64,000 nucleotides of DNA from Bacillota bacterium. GTDB lineage: Bacteria; Bacillota; Clostridia; Lachnospirales; Anaerotignaceae. The DNA is taken from positions 62,001 through 126,000 of the forward strand of contig JAHZDZ010000011.1 in assembly GCA_019422105.1 (NCBI GenBank), read 5' to 3'. Below the pieces are notes generated by a model. It saw only the letters and a program-made list of their open reading frames with translations. It was not told where the DNA came from and ran no database searches. Position 1 is the first letter of the stretch, and each line of letters begins with the position of its first letter. Shown one piece after another: positions 1-7,129 of this stretch. Made by a program: the position numbers and the translations under genes.

Positions 1-2
1 AG

Positions 3-1484
3 GCGATACTGACAAAGCTTGGTATTACACGTTTTCATCAAAGGGTAGAGGAGCTGTCGGGCGGTCAAAAAAAACGGGTTGCTATGGCTGGGGCGCTTAT
101 TTCGCCTGTAGATCTTCTGATTTTGGATGAGCCTACCAACCATATTGACAATGATACGGTGGAATGGCTGGAGCAGTATCTGGCAAAGTATACGAAGGCG
201 CTTTTGATGGTGACTCATGACAGGTATTTCCTTGACAGGGTAGTGAATAAAACACTTGAGATAGACAAAGGGGAAATCTATGCCTACAAGGGCAACTACA
301 GTGATTTTTTGGAGCAGAAGGCGGAGCGTGAGGAATTGACGTTGGCGGGAGAGCGGAAGCGCCAGAATTTTCTCCGCACGGAGCTTATGTGGGTCAGGCG
401 GGGGGCGCAGGCCAGAAGCACAAAGCAAAAGGCAAGGCTTGCCCGCTTTGAGGAGGTAGCTGCTCAGAAGGCGCCTGAGCTCAGGGAAAATGTGGAGATT
501 AATGTGGCATCCTCCCGCCTTGGGAAAAAGACAGTGGAAGTAAACCATATTTCCAAAAGCTACGGCGGCGTTATGTATATTGATGATTTTTCTTATATTT
601 TACTGAAGGACGACAGAATTGGCATAGTCGGACCAAACGGCTGCGGAAAATCAACACTGCTGAATATAATGGCCGGAAGGCTTGACAGTACAAGCGGCAG
701 CGTTGAAATCGGCGATACTGTTAAAATAGGTATGTTTTCGCAGGAAAACAGCGAGATGGATATGGAAAAAAGAGTGATTGACTATATCAGAGATGTGGCT
801 GAGTATGTGCCCACCTCGGATGGAAGGATTACTGCTTCCCAGATGCTTGAAAAATTTCTTTTTCCGCCGGATTTGCAGTGGGCGCCTATTGGAAAGCTTT
901 CAGGAGGAGAAAAAAGACGTCTGTATCTTTTGAAAATATTGATGGAAGCGCCCAACATACTGTTTTTGGACGAGCCGACAAATGATCTGGATATTGAAAC
1001 CCTGGCCATATTGGAGGACTATCTGGATCATTTTCAGGGTGCTGTGGTATCGGTCAGCCATGACCGCTATTTTCTGGATCGTGTAGCAGGCAGGATATTT
1101 GCCTTTGAGGGAAACGGACGGATTAAGCAGTATGAGGGAGGCTACAGCGATTATCAGAGGGTCAGAGAAGAAGCAGTGGATATGGAAGAAGCGGTGAAAA
1201 GGGAAGAAAGGGAGGAAAGGCCAAAAGAAGAAAAGCAGGGAAAGCTTTTGAAGCTTTCCTATAAGGATCAGAGGGAATATGATACTATTGGAGATGTAAT
1301 AGCATCCTTGGAGACAAAAATTGAAAATGCGGATGCAGAAATAGCCGCCGCCGGAAGCGACTATGTAAAGCTTCAGGAATATATGGAAAAAAAAGAGGCA
1401 TGGGAGCGTGAGCTGGAAGAAGCCATGGAGCGATGGATGGTATTAAGTGAGATGGTGGAGGAAATAGAGAGCAATAAAAAATAG
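3..1484 (+). CDS. ABC-F family ATPase, 5' end outside window
   Basis: The reading frame is open from the window edge (codons from base 3), so the first ATP-binding half is cut before its signature LSGGQKKRVAMAG. What remains shows Walker B LLILDEPTNHID, an arm-rich linker, then a complete second ATPase half with Walker A GPNGCGKST, signature LSGGEKRR and Walker B ILFLDEPTNDLD. The C-terminal ~85 residues are Lys/Glu-rich and predicted coiled coil, as in the Uup-like branch of ABC-F proteins. There are no membrane segments; ABC-F proteins bind ribosomes or act in DNA maintenance rather than transport. About 150-170 N-terminal codons are missing. The internal ATG at 84 is not the start because it lies inside the signature helix. 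The exact subfamily (Uup versus an antibiotic-protection type) cannot be settled from this part. Confidence 0.93.
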   Translation, partial: AILTKLGITRFHQRVEELSGGQKKRVAMAGALISPVDLLILDEPTNHIDNDTVEWLEQYLAKYTKALLMVTHDRYFLDRVVNKTLEIDKGEIYAYKGNYSDFLEQKAEREELTLAGERKRQNFLRTELMWVRRGAQARSTKQKARLARFEEVAAQKAPELRENVEINVASSRLGKKTVEVNHISKSYGGVMYIDDFSYILLKDDRIGIVGPNGCGKSTLLNIMAGRLDSTSGSVEIGDTVKIGMFSQENSEMDMEKRVIDYIRDVAEYVPTSDGRITASQMLEKFLFPPDLQWAPIGKLSGGEKRRLYLLKILMEAPNILFLDEPTNDLDIETLAILEDYLDHFQGAVVSVSHDRYFLDRVAGRIFAFEGNGRIKQYEGGYSDYQRVREEAVDMEEAVKREEREERPKEEKQGKLLKLSYKDQREYDTIGDVIASLETKIENADAEIAAAGSDYVKLQEYMEKKEAWERELEEAMERWMVLSEMVEEIESNKK

Positions 1485-1682
1485 AAATTATTCGGCGGTA
1501 ATAAAATCGTTCTTTAGCTAGAAAATCCCATGAAATCAGCATTTTCACTGTGCATGTATACAACCTTGTAAAGGGTGAAATGGTACCCAAGTGAACAAAC
1601 AAAGTCATGAACAGTAGTAATATAACGAAATGAGCCATTTGACATTTCCATGCGCAAATATTAGAAAAGCGAGTACTGTGTT

Positions 1683-1708
1683 GTACGCCTTAGTTGGATA
1701 AGGCGTAC
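1683..1708. repeat. Perfect 10-bp hairpin upstream of HTH gene
   Basis: Arms gtacgcctta and taaggcgtac around a 6-nt loop. An almost identical palindrome (core gtacgcctt/aaggcgtac) lies just after the next gene at 2188-2217, so the gene at 1743 is bracketed by matching hairpins. It could be an operator, the boundary of a small mobile unit or a processing site. No T-run follows, so it is not a typical terminator. Confidence 0.7.
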
Positions 1709-1742
1709 TTGATAAATAGGGATTGGGGTAAAAAAACAATGG

Positions 1743-2141
1743 ATGAAAAAACGAAGAGCAGATCAACTGAAAGAACTTATTGACAATTATGGTTTTAATA
1801 AGAACACTCTTTCCGAATATTTGGAATACCCCATAGTTGATTTGGAAGGTTTCGCAAATGGCAATTTGGAGTTTTTGTCTGAAGAACCAACATACCGCTT
1901 TCGGCTTTTCAACAAAATCATGTTTCTCTATGCAAGTGCGACAGAGGATAAAGATATGAAATTAAGTGCATTTTTGCAGGTGCTTCTTTCACATCACAAA
2001 TTATCTAAAACAACAATTGCCAAAATGGCAGATGTTGAAGTGAGTGATATTGAAAAAATGGTATCTTATTCGCAGAAAAAGGTATCTGAAGAAGTTAAAT
2101 ATAAGGTAGCGGTTACAACTATGTCGTTGCGCTTTTTTTGA
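1743..2141 (+). CDS. Small HTH-like regulatory protein
   Basis: A 132-residue soluble protein, charged and mostly helical. The C-terminal half (about residues 75-125, LSKTTIAKMADVEVSDIEKM) reads like a helix-turn-helix: a short helix, a turn and a recognition helix. I recognise similar small proteins from accessory regions of Firmicutes, but I know no established function. A G-rich ribosome binding site (ggggt) lies about 13 bases before the ATG, rather far. The gene stands alone between two matching palindromes (1683-1708 and 2188-2217), which could be its own operator or element ends. The flanking DNA has no conserved neighbours and reads as an accessory insertion beside core genes. The HTH call is by eye and would need a profile search. 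Confidence 0.7.
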   Translation: MKKRRADQLKELIDNYGFNKNTLSEYLEYPIVDLEGFANGNLEFLSEEPTYRFRLFNKIMFLYASATEDKDMKLSAFLQVLLSHHKLSKTTIAKMADVEVSDIEKMVSYSQKKVSEEVKYKVAVTTMSLRFF

Positions 2142-2187
2142 AAGATTGCGAGCCCAAATCATAAACTCCCCATTTACCGGCTGATTT

Positions 2188-2217
2188 CAGTACGCCTTAT
2201 TGGTAAAAGGCGTACTG
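2188..2217. repeat. Perfect 11-bp hairpin downstream of HTH gene
   Basis: Arms cagtacgcctt and aaggcgtactg with an 8-nt loop. Partner of the palindrome at 1683-1708; they share the 9-bp core gtacgcctt. It begins 47 bases after the stop codon of the HTH gene. Confidence 0.7.
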
Positions 2218-2269
2218 CTTATTTTGTTGTTTTCAATAGTGGCAAGCAGGGCACAGATGCCCTCTTTAC

Positions 2270-2294
2270 AAAACTGCAATAAAATGCAGTTTTT
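2270..2294 (+). terminator. Short intrinsic-terminator-like hairpin
   Basis: Arms aaaactgca and tgcagtttt with a 6-nt loop and a short T-run. It could end transcription from the HTH gene. The rest of 2142-2527 shows no gene I can support. Confidence 0.4.
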
Positions 2295-2527
2295 AGATAG
2301 CCCGGAATGGAGTATATATCCCGTGCGCAATGACTAAAATGCGGTGATACTTTATATCCATACCCCAAAACGTGCTTCTAATGTGTGATAGTGTATCCGA
2401 TTTACCAACTGAAATGGAAAGCATTGTGGTGCCCAGAATAACACCCATTCCATACGGGTTTACAGGGAGGGCATTCCTATGAAGCGATTTGCGGCTATAT
2501 AACGGTTAAAATAGCTGTTCAGACAAT

Positions 2528-2809
2528 AAAAAAGTCTCAAAGGGACTTTTTTGATTGAGAAAGAAGCAAAAAGTCCATTTCTTCGCGCAAGGATTGACTA
2601 TCATTATGGTCAGCACCTTGCTTTGCAAGGATCGCTGCGCTCGGCACTATATTTTTCGTGCTGCCACCTTCAAATCAGGGCTTTTTCTCCGGGTCCTCCC
2701 GCAAATATTATTTGTGGGAAAACGCCAAATGGTCAAAGCGCATTTGGCGTTTTCCACTCAGAGCGCTACAGCCCCCGAATCTCATTTATTTATTGGTTAA
2801 TTAGGTTTA
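2528..2809. repeat. Dispersed structured repeat R1, copy 1
   Basis: This stretch aligns over its whole length with 56532-56767. Both copies open with a terminator-like hairpin (AAAAAAGTC...GAC then six T), contain the shared string ggtcagcaccttg, a CAAATATTATTTG hairpin, and end with cattta-ttattggttaa-taggttta. Copy 1 carries about 45 extra bases that make a 17-bp hairpin around gaaaacgccaaatg. Reading frames through it are not conserved between copies, so it is noncoding. The 3' end of the repeat overlaps the stop codon of the DUF2812 gene. It may be a decayed non-autonomous element or a dispersed RNA family. Confidence 0.8.
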
Positions 2810-4002
2810 CTGCTCTCTATTTCCAGTAGATTCTTTTCCACAGCGGCAATGACTGTGTCAGAAGCGGCATAGCCATAGTAGCGAAGGTAAAGAACATGGT
2901 TTCCAAGACAGGCGGATATTTCAATTTTTCCGTTTCCGTTGACATTGAGAAAAAGCTTATCCAATGGGGTTTCTCTTATTTCCCGAAAGGCTTCGGTTTC
3001 TGCGTCAGTGTGGTATTGCTTGGTCAGGTCTTCTGCAATTTGCTCTGCCAGGAAAGAAAAGCGGAGACCGTAATATTTTTCATGTACAGCGGGGGAATAC
3101 GGGCCGCTGCCATCCTGCCAGATTTGCCCCTCTATAACGCCGTTTTGACTTGCTGTCATGAGGGTGGGAGAGAGGAGGCGCCAGGAGGATGTGACATAAT
3201 TGGCCCTGTCAATCTCCTGTGTGAGGGTTGGTGATTTTTCCAGATAAAATGCGTCTGAATCCTCCAGAGCGCTCAGTGGAACAAAGGGAGAGGGAAGCTG
3301 TAATCCATTGGGGCTCCATTGCTTTTTTCCGGATATTTCTGTTACTGGAATGAGAATAGTACAGAAAGCCAATGCAAGCACTATGGTATTATAGACGAGA
3401 GCTGAGCGTTTTCTTTTTTTCCAGGGCGCTTTGTGGTCGATTGGCTTTCCCTCTGCCAGAGACAGCTTCAGCTCCCTCATGGTTTTGTAGGTTCGTATTG
3501 CCTCCAGCACAACAAAAAATTCCACAATTATCAACAGGAGTTGGTTTCTGGATTCAATCAGATAGAGTGCGGGGTAGGGCTGAAAAAACCATGCGCCGGC
3601 GATGAGGGCGAGGAAAACAAGAAAAGCTATAGCGCTGAAAAAACAAGAACGCCTGTAGTCGTTTAGGATATTTTCCAAAAGAAAGGACTGTTCCGCAGGG
3701 TCCGTATGTATTTCAGCCGCACCAGAATCCACAGGAGAGCGGAAGATGTGGAATTTGCCGCTGCTTGCGGCGTACTCCCATCCACATTCCTTATAGAATT
3801 CAATTTGAGAACTGTCGATTGACCTGTTCTGCGTCAGTTCAACACGATAGCGCATTTGACGGGGAACACCCTTTTGAAATTTGGACAGAAGGATACCATT
3901 CTTACAAAAATGGAGACCCTTTGCAGCCATGTCAGACAAGTAGTGTTCATTTTCTCCGATATGCCAGAAGTCATAAATAGAAAAACGGTATATATATTTC
4001 AT
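2797..4002 (-). CDS. DUF2812 domain membrane protein
   Basis: A 401-residue protein. Residues 1 to about 100 match the DUF2812 pattern (opening MKYIYRFSIYDFWHIGENEHYLSDMA, a soluble sensor-like domain). Three hydrophobic segments follow at about 117-140, 150-170 and 205-222, then a long extracytoplasmic C-terminal domain. DUF2812 proteins are regularly encoded beside PadR repressors, as here: the PadR gene at 4003-4314 ends directly upstream, so the two are one transcription unit. The biochemical role is unknown; an envelope-stress or membrane-sensing role is an inference from that pairing. The last three codons and the stop lie inside repeat R1 copy 1, suggesting the insertion reshaped the C-terminus. 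Confidence 0.85.
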   Translation of the reverse strand: MKYIYRFSIYDFWHIGENEHYLSDMAAKGLHFCKNGILLSKFQKGVPRQMRYRVELTQNRSIDSSQIEFYKECGWEYAASSGKFHIFRSPVDSGAAEIHTDPAEQSFLLENILNDYRRSCFFSAIAFLVFLALIAGAWFFQPYPALYLIESRNQLLLIIVEFFVVLEAIRTYKTMRELKLSLAEGKPIDHKAPWKKRKRSALVYNTIVLALAFCTILIPVTEISGKKQWSPNGLQLPSPFVPLSALEDSDAFYLEKSPTLTQEIDRANYVTSSWRLLSPTLMTASQNGVIEGQIWQDGSGPYSPAVHEKYYGLRFSFLAEQIAEDLTKQYHTDAETEAFREIRETPLDKLFLNVNGNGKIEISACLGNHVLYLRYYGYAASDTVIAAVEKNLLEIESSKPN

Positions 4003-4314
4003 TTAGTCTCCCTCCTTTAAAACTGCGCTGTCCTCAAGCATTGAAAGCAGCCGTTTATATTCTGCAAGCAGGGCCGCTTTGCCTTCCTCTGTAATGGTAT
4101 AGGTTTTTCTTCTCCCATCATCCTTTGACAGAAGAATGAGGCCGTCTTTTTCCATGCGGCTTAAAACGCCGTAGAGCGTACCGGGGCCCATGGAGAGTCT
4201 TCCCCGGGATACCTGATGGATGGCATTCATCAGCTTATAGCCATGGCTTGGTGTCATAAGGGCCAGAAGGACATAATACATGGCCTCCGTCATGGGGCCG
4301 CCATTATAGGGCAT
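4003..4314 (-). CDS. PadR family transcriptional repressor
   Basis: A 103-residue winged-helix protein with the PadR hallmarks: EAMYYVLLALMTPSHGYKLMNAI (helices 1-2), LSMGPGTLYGVLSRMEKDGLI (recognition helix) and a wing DDGRRKTYTITEEGK. The C-terminal dimerisation helix is short, as in subfamily-2 PadR proteins. The start is the ATG preceded by aggaagtg. It directly precedes the DUF2812 gene. The promoter just upstream (-35 TTGACA, -10 TAATAT) is followed by a 14-bp palindrome, the expected place for autorepression. Confidence 0.92.
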   Translation of the reverse strand: MPYNGGPMTEAMYYVLLALMTPSHGYKLMNAIHQVSRGRLSMGPGTLYGVLSRMEKDGLILLSKDDGRRKTYTITEEGKAALLAEYKRLLSMLEDSAVLKEGD

Positions 4315-4349
4315 AAAATCACTTCCTGACTGTACTGTGTGTTAATCGA

Positions 4350-4414
4350 CATAATATTATGCGTTACGATATATCGTATAACATAATATTACGATATTGT
4401 GGAGACATTGTCAA
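4350..4414 (-). promoter_or_regulatory. PadR-DUF2812 promoter and palindromic operator
   Basis: On the minus strand TTGACA (plus 4409-4414) is spaced 17 bases from TAATAT (plus 4386-4391). Immediately downstream is the perfect palindrome tacgatatatcgta (4365-4378). The string cataatatta occurs twice, at 4350-4359 and 4382-4391, flanking the palindrome. The position over the transcription start suits repression by the encoded PadR protein. Confidence 0.7.
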
Positions 4415-4575
4415 TACAAATATGTGAATACTATTTGAGGGACAGCCAGATAGGATACAGCGCAAAGGATGGGTTCATTTTTATGGATGAGTCTGAACGG
4501 CAAGCTTTTTAAGCGATCTTTTTTCTGCTGTTATGTTATAATGGCAATATAATCATTTGCAAAGGGGATGGGGTA

Positions 4576-5706
4576 TTGGAGAAGAGAAGAGATAAATTGA
4601 CAGGGAAGGCTATTTCACTGTTGGGATTTGGAACCATGCGTCTGCCTTATCTGAACGGTCAGGAAGATTTGATTGATAGGGAGCTTGGGGAAAAAATGGT
4701 TGATTATGCCTATAATAATGGTGTGAACTATTTTGATACGGCATATCCCTATCACAGGGGAAAAGCGGAATATTTTATTGGGGAGGCATTAAAAAAGTAC
4801 CCGAGGGACAGCTTCTTTTTGGCAGACAAAATGCCGCCGTGGGCGCTCAACACAAGGGAGGATGTATCCCGTGTGTTTGAGAAGCAGTTTAAGAAATGCC
4901 AGGTGGATTATTTTGATTACTATCTGTGTCATAACCTGAATAAAGAGACAATAAAGCCATTTTTGGATTTTGATGTTGTCTCTTATCTGAATGAGCAGAA
5001 AAAAGCGGGCAGAATACGCCATTTGGGTTTTTCCTTCCATGATTCACCGGATTTTCTGGAAAAGGTTGTGGATTTGTATGACTGGGATTTTGCTCAGATA
5101 CAGCTGAATTATATGGACTGGGAGATGCAGGATGCCAAAAGGCAATATGAGATATTGACAGAGAGAAATATTCCGGTTATTGTAATGGAGCCTGTTCGGG
5201 GCGGGGCTCTGGCCGCTTTGGGGGGAAGAGCGACTGATATGCTTCTGGCAGCAGACGGTTCTAAAAGCATAGCATCCTGGGCTATAAGGTATGCGGCTAC
5301 TCTGCCAAATGTTATGACAGTATTGAGCGGTATGAGCAATATGGAGCAGGTAGTGGACAATATTGCAACAATGTCAGAATTTAAGCCCTTATCACAGAGA
5401 GAGTGCGACATGCTTTATGAGGCGGCGGAGATCTACAGAAAGGACGTCACCATTGCCTGTACAGGCTGCCGTTACTGCATGGACTGTCCCCAGGGCGTGG
5501 ATATCCCGGAGGTATTTGCCATTTATAATAAATATTCTCTCAGTAAGAATAAACGGGTGTTTCTGGAGGACTATGCGGCACTGCTGAAGGAAAAACAGGC
5601 AGAGAGCTGTATTGGCTGCGGACAATGCGTTGCCCACTGTCCGCAGCAAATTGCGATTTCACAGCGTATGACGGAAATCAGCGGCTTGATTGCTTCGCTG
5701 AAATAA
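4576..5706 (+). CDS. Aldo/keto reductase with C-terminal 4Fe-4S domain
   Basis: A 376-residue protein beginning at TTG 4576 after ggggatgggg. Residues 1 to about 275 form an aldo/keto reductase barrel (LGFGTMRLP; NYFDTAYPYHRG with the catalytic Asp/Tyr region; LGFSFHDSP; VIVMEPVRGG). The C-terminal 100 residues carry two cysteine clusters, CTGCRYCMDCP and CIGCGQCVAHCP, for two 4Fe-4S clusters. This fusion is common in strict anaerobes and suggests electron transfer from ferredoxin rather than only NADPH. The substrate is unknown. It stands alone, with a promoter-like TATAAT upstream near 4536 and a strong terminator at 5739-5776. Confidence 0.92.
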   Translation: MEKRRDKLTGKAISLLGFGTMRLPYLNGQEDLIDRELGEKMVDYAYNNGVNYFDTAYPYHRGKAEYFIGEALKKYPRDSFFLADKMPPWALNTREDVSRVFEKQFKKCQVDYFDYYLCHNLNKETIKPFLDFDVVSYLNEQKKAGRIRHLGFSFHDSPDFLEKVVDLYDWDFAQIQLNYMDWEMQDAKRQYEILTERNIPVIVMEPVRGGALAALGGRATDMLLAADGSKSIASWAIRYAATLPNVMTVLSGMSNMEQVVDNIATMSEFKPLSQRECDMLYEAAEIYRKDVTIACTGCRYCMDCPQGVDIPEVFAIYNKYSLSKNKRVFLEDYAALLKEKQAESCIGCGQCVAHCPQQIAISQRMTEISGLIASLK

Positions 5707-5738
5707 ATGTACGTAGAGGCTATTTTGTGAAAACGAAA

Positions 5739-5776
5739 TACGGCGGAATCTGTGCCTGCATTCCGCCGTACTTTTT
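5739..5776 (+). terminator. Intrinsic terminator after aldo/keto reductase
   Basis: An 11-bp perfect stem (tacggcggaat / attccgccgta) followed by ctttttg. It sits between convergent genes and may also slow transcription from purE on the other strand. Confidence 0.8.
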
Positions 5777-5847
5777 GCTGCTTTTAAAAATGCTCTGAAT
5801 AAAAAAAGGACTTTTTAAAGCAGGCCAATTCCTATATGGGAATCGTA

Positions 5848-6366
5848 TTATTTTTTCTGGGCAAGATATTCCGTATAGCCTATGGTTTCCAGTTTGTCCG
5901 CTTTTTGCTCTACCATTTCCCTTAATTCCTTCTTGAAGCACTCTATTTTTTGAAAAACGGAGGCGTCAAAGGCTCCAATGATTTGTGCGGCCAGTATACC
6001 GGCGTTTTGTGCACCGTTTATGGCAACTGTGGCAACAGGAATGCCCGGCGGCATTTGAACAATGGAATACAGGGAATCCTGTCCGTTCAATGTTGAGGTT
6101 TTAACGGGTACGCCAATGACCGGAAGTGAGGTCAGAGCGGCGGTCATGCCGGGAAGATGCGCTGCGCCTCCTGCTCCGGCAATGATAACCTTAAGCCCCT
6201 TTTCAGCGGCGGCCTTTGCGTATGTATACATTCTGTCAGGCGTTCTGTGGGCGGATACGATTGTAAGCTCGTAAGGAATATCCAGCTTGTCTAAAACTTT
6301 GGCAGCCTCACTCATAACAGGTAAATCCGAGTCGCTGCCCATAATGATACCAACAAGTGGTTTCAT
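5848..6366 (-). CDS. purE: N5-carboxyaminoimidazole ribonucleotide mutase (class I PurE)
   Basis: A 172-residue protein that converts N5-CAIR to 4-carboxy-AIR in purine synthesis. Active-site motifs are clear: GSDSD at residues 10-14, SAHRTP near 39-44, and GAGGAAHLPGM, which binds the substrate ribose-phosphate. Length and motifs fit the class I octameric enzyme. The ATG is preceded by aggagaggtg. It is a single gene, away from purC-purF-purB (23336) and purA (28112), with its own promoter region near 6367-6430. No purK is visible here, so the N5-CAIR step must be encoded elsewhere. Confidence 0.96.
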   Translation of the reverse strand: MKPLVGIIMGSDSDLPVMSEAAKVLDKLDIPYELTIVSAHRTPDRMYTYAKAAAEKGLKVIIAGAGGAAHLPGMTAALTSLPVIGVPVKTSTLNGQDSLYSIVQMPPGIPVATVAINGAQNAGILAAQIIGAFDASVFQKIECFKKELREMVEQKADKLETIGYTEYLAQKK

Positions 6367-6433
6367 CTAATCACCTCTCCTGTAGTTTATTCATTTTATT
6401 TTAGCACAGGAAAGAAAAAGAGGAAAGTTTTAG

Positions 6434-6462
6434 TTGAAAGATTTGGGGACTTGTGGTAGAAT
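6434..6462 (+). promoter_or_regulatory. secG promoter
   Basis: TTGAAA at 6434-6439 and TAGAAT at 6457-6462 with a 17-base spacer, 65 bases before the secG start. Confidence 0.6.
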
Positions 6463-6526
6463 AACCACATTGAGTTTTATGCCCTTTTACGGGAAAAATA
6501 GATTTTACACAGGAGGTGCAGAAAAA

Positions 6527-6775
6527 ATGAACATGATAGGTGTTGTATTAACCTGTATTTTGGGAGTATTGGCAGTGTTTTTAACTGTTATTATACTTTT
6601 GCAGTCGGGACGTTCCGCAGGTCTTGGAGCGGTCAGCGCGGCGGGAAGCAGCAATTCTTATTGGAGCAAAAACAAAGGCAATTCCATGGAAGGTGCCCTT
6701 GAAAGATATACTAAAATTGGCGGTGCGGTGTTTATGATACTTGCGCTAGTCATCAATTTTATTATCTACAAATAA
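6527..6775 (+). CDS. secG: Preprotein translocase subunit SecG
   Basis: An 82-residue protein with two membrane segments (about 3-24 and 60-80) separated by the conserved cytoplasmic loop LLQSGRSAGLGA. SecG assists SecYE protein export. The start is ATG 6527 because it follows aggaggtg at the right distance; the longer upstream frame has no such signal. In many Firmicutes secG is followed by rnr, smpB and ssrA, and that order is kept here. An intrinsic terminator directly after the gene separates it from rnr. Confidence 0.95.
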   Translation: MNMIGVVLTCILGVLAVFLTVIILLQSGRSAGLGAVSAAGSSNSYWSKNKGNSMEGALERYTKIGGAVFMILALVINFIIYK

Positions 6776-6782
6776 GGTTGGA

Positions 6783-6812
6783 AACAGGTGCTTTTAGGCG
6801 CCTGTTTTTTTG
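6783..6812 (+). terminator. Intrinsic terminator after secG
   Basis: Stem aacaggtgc / gcgcctgtt (one G-T pair) followed by seven T. Confidence 0.8.
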
Positions 6813-6910
6813 TTGCCGAAAAAGCGGAGTGAAGTCAGCAGATGATTTTTCGAACAGGTAAAGTTTTTGAAGGATTCAAGGAACTCCGCAGTTATTTCAG
6901 CGGAGATGCC

Positions 6911-6992
6911 TGGGGCAAAAGCCGCTGCGGCGGCTTTTGTTCTCTCTGCTTAACGTTTACACATACCATGTGTTTGGCGTTTTCGTTGAACC
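6911..6992. repeat. Dispersed repeat R2, copy 1
   Basis: About 82 bases nearly identical to 41654-41735: gggcaaaagccgc, ttttgttctctct and the uninterrupted string ttacacataccatgtgtttg followed by gcgtttt are shared. It lies between secG and rnr with no reading frame of note. Confidence 0.8.
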
Positions 6993-7007
6993 CGTTCCAA
7001 AATCCTT

Positions 7008-7063
7008 GACGGACAAAACCGGAGGTTTTGGAGGAATTCCGCGTCAATTTATGGTATAATAAT
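7008..7063 (+). promoter_or_regulatory. Repeat module R4 with extended -10 promoter, upstream of rnr
   Basis: The module ends ccgcgtcaatttatggtata-ataat, giving an extended -10 (TG-G-TATAAT, hexamer at 7055-7060). Very similar modules occur at 42321-42377 and 42031-42088. It is the best promoter candidate for rnr, whose start codon is 70 bases downstream. No strong -35 is visible, consistent with an extended -10 promoter. Confidence 0.65.
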
Positions 7064-7129
7064 CCTACAGATACATATTTCCATAAGCACAGGCTAAACT
7101 AAGCTGTGACAGAAAAAGGGGTGTTTTAT

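Noticed and set aside
2551..2829. Plus-strand reading frames of 81 and 92 codons in R1 copy 1
   Set aside because: The frames are not kept in R1 copy 2 and no ribosome site precedes them; the similarity between copies is at RNA structure level.
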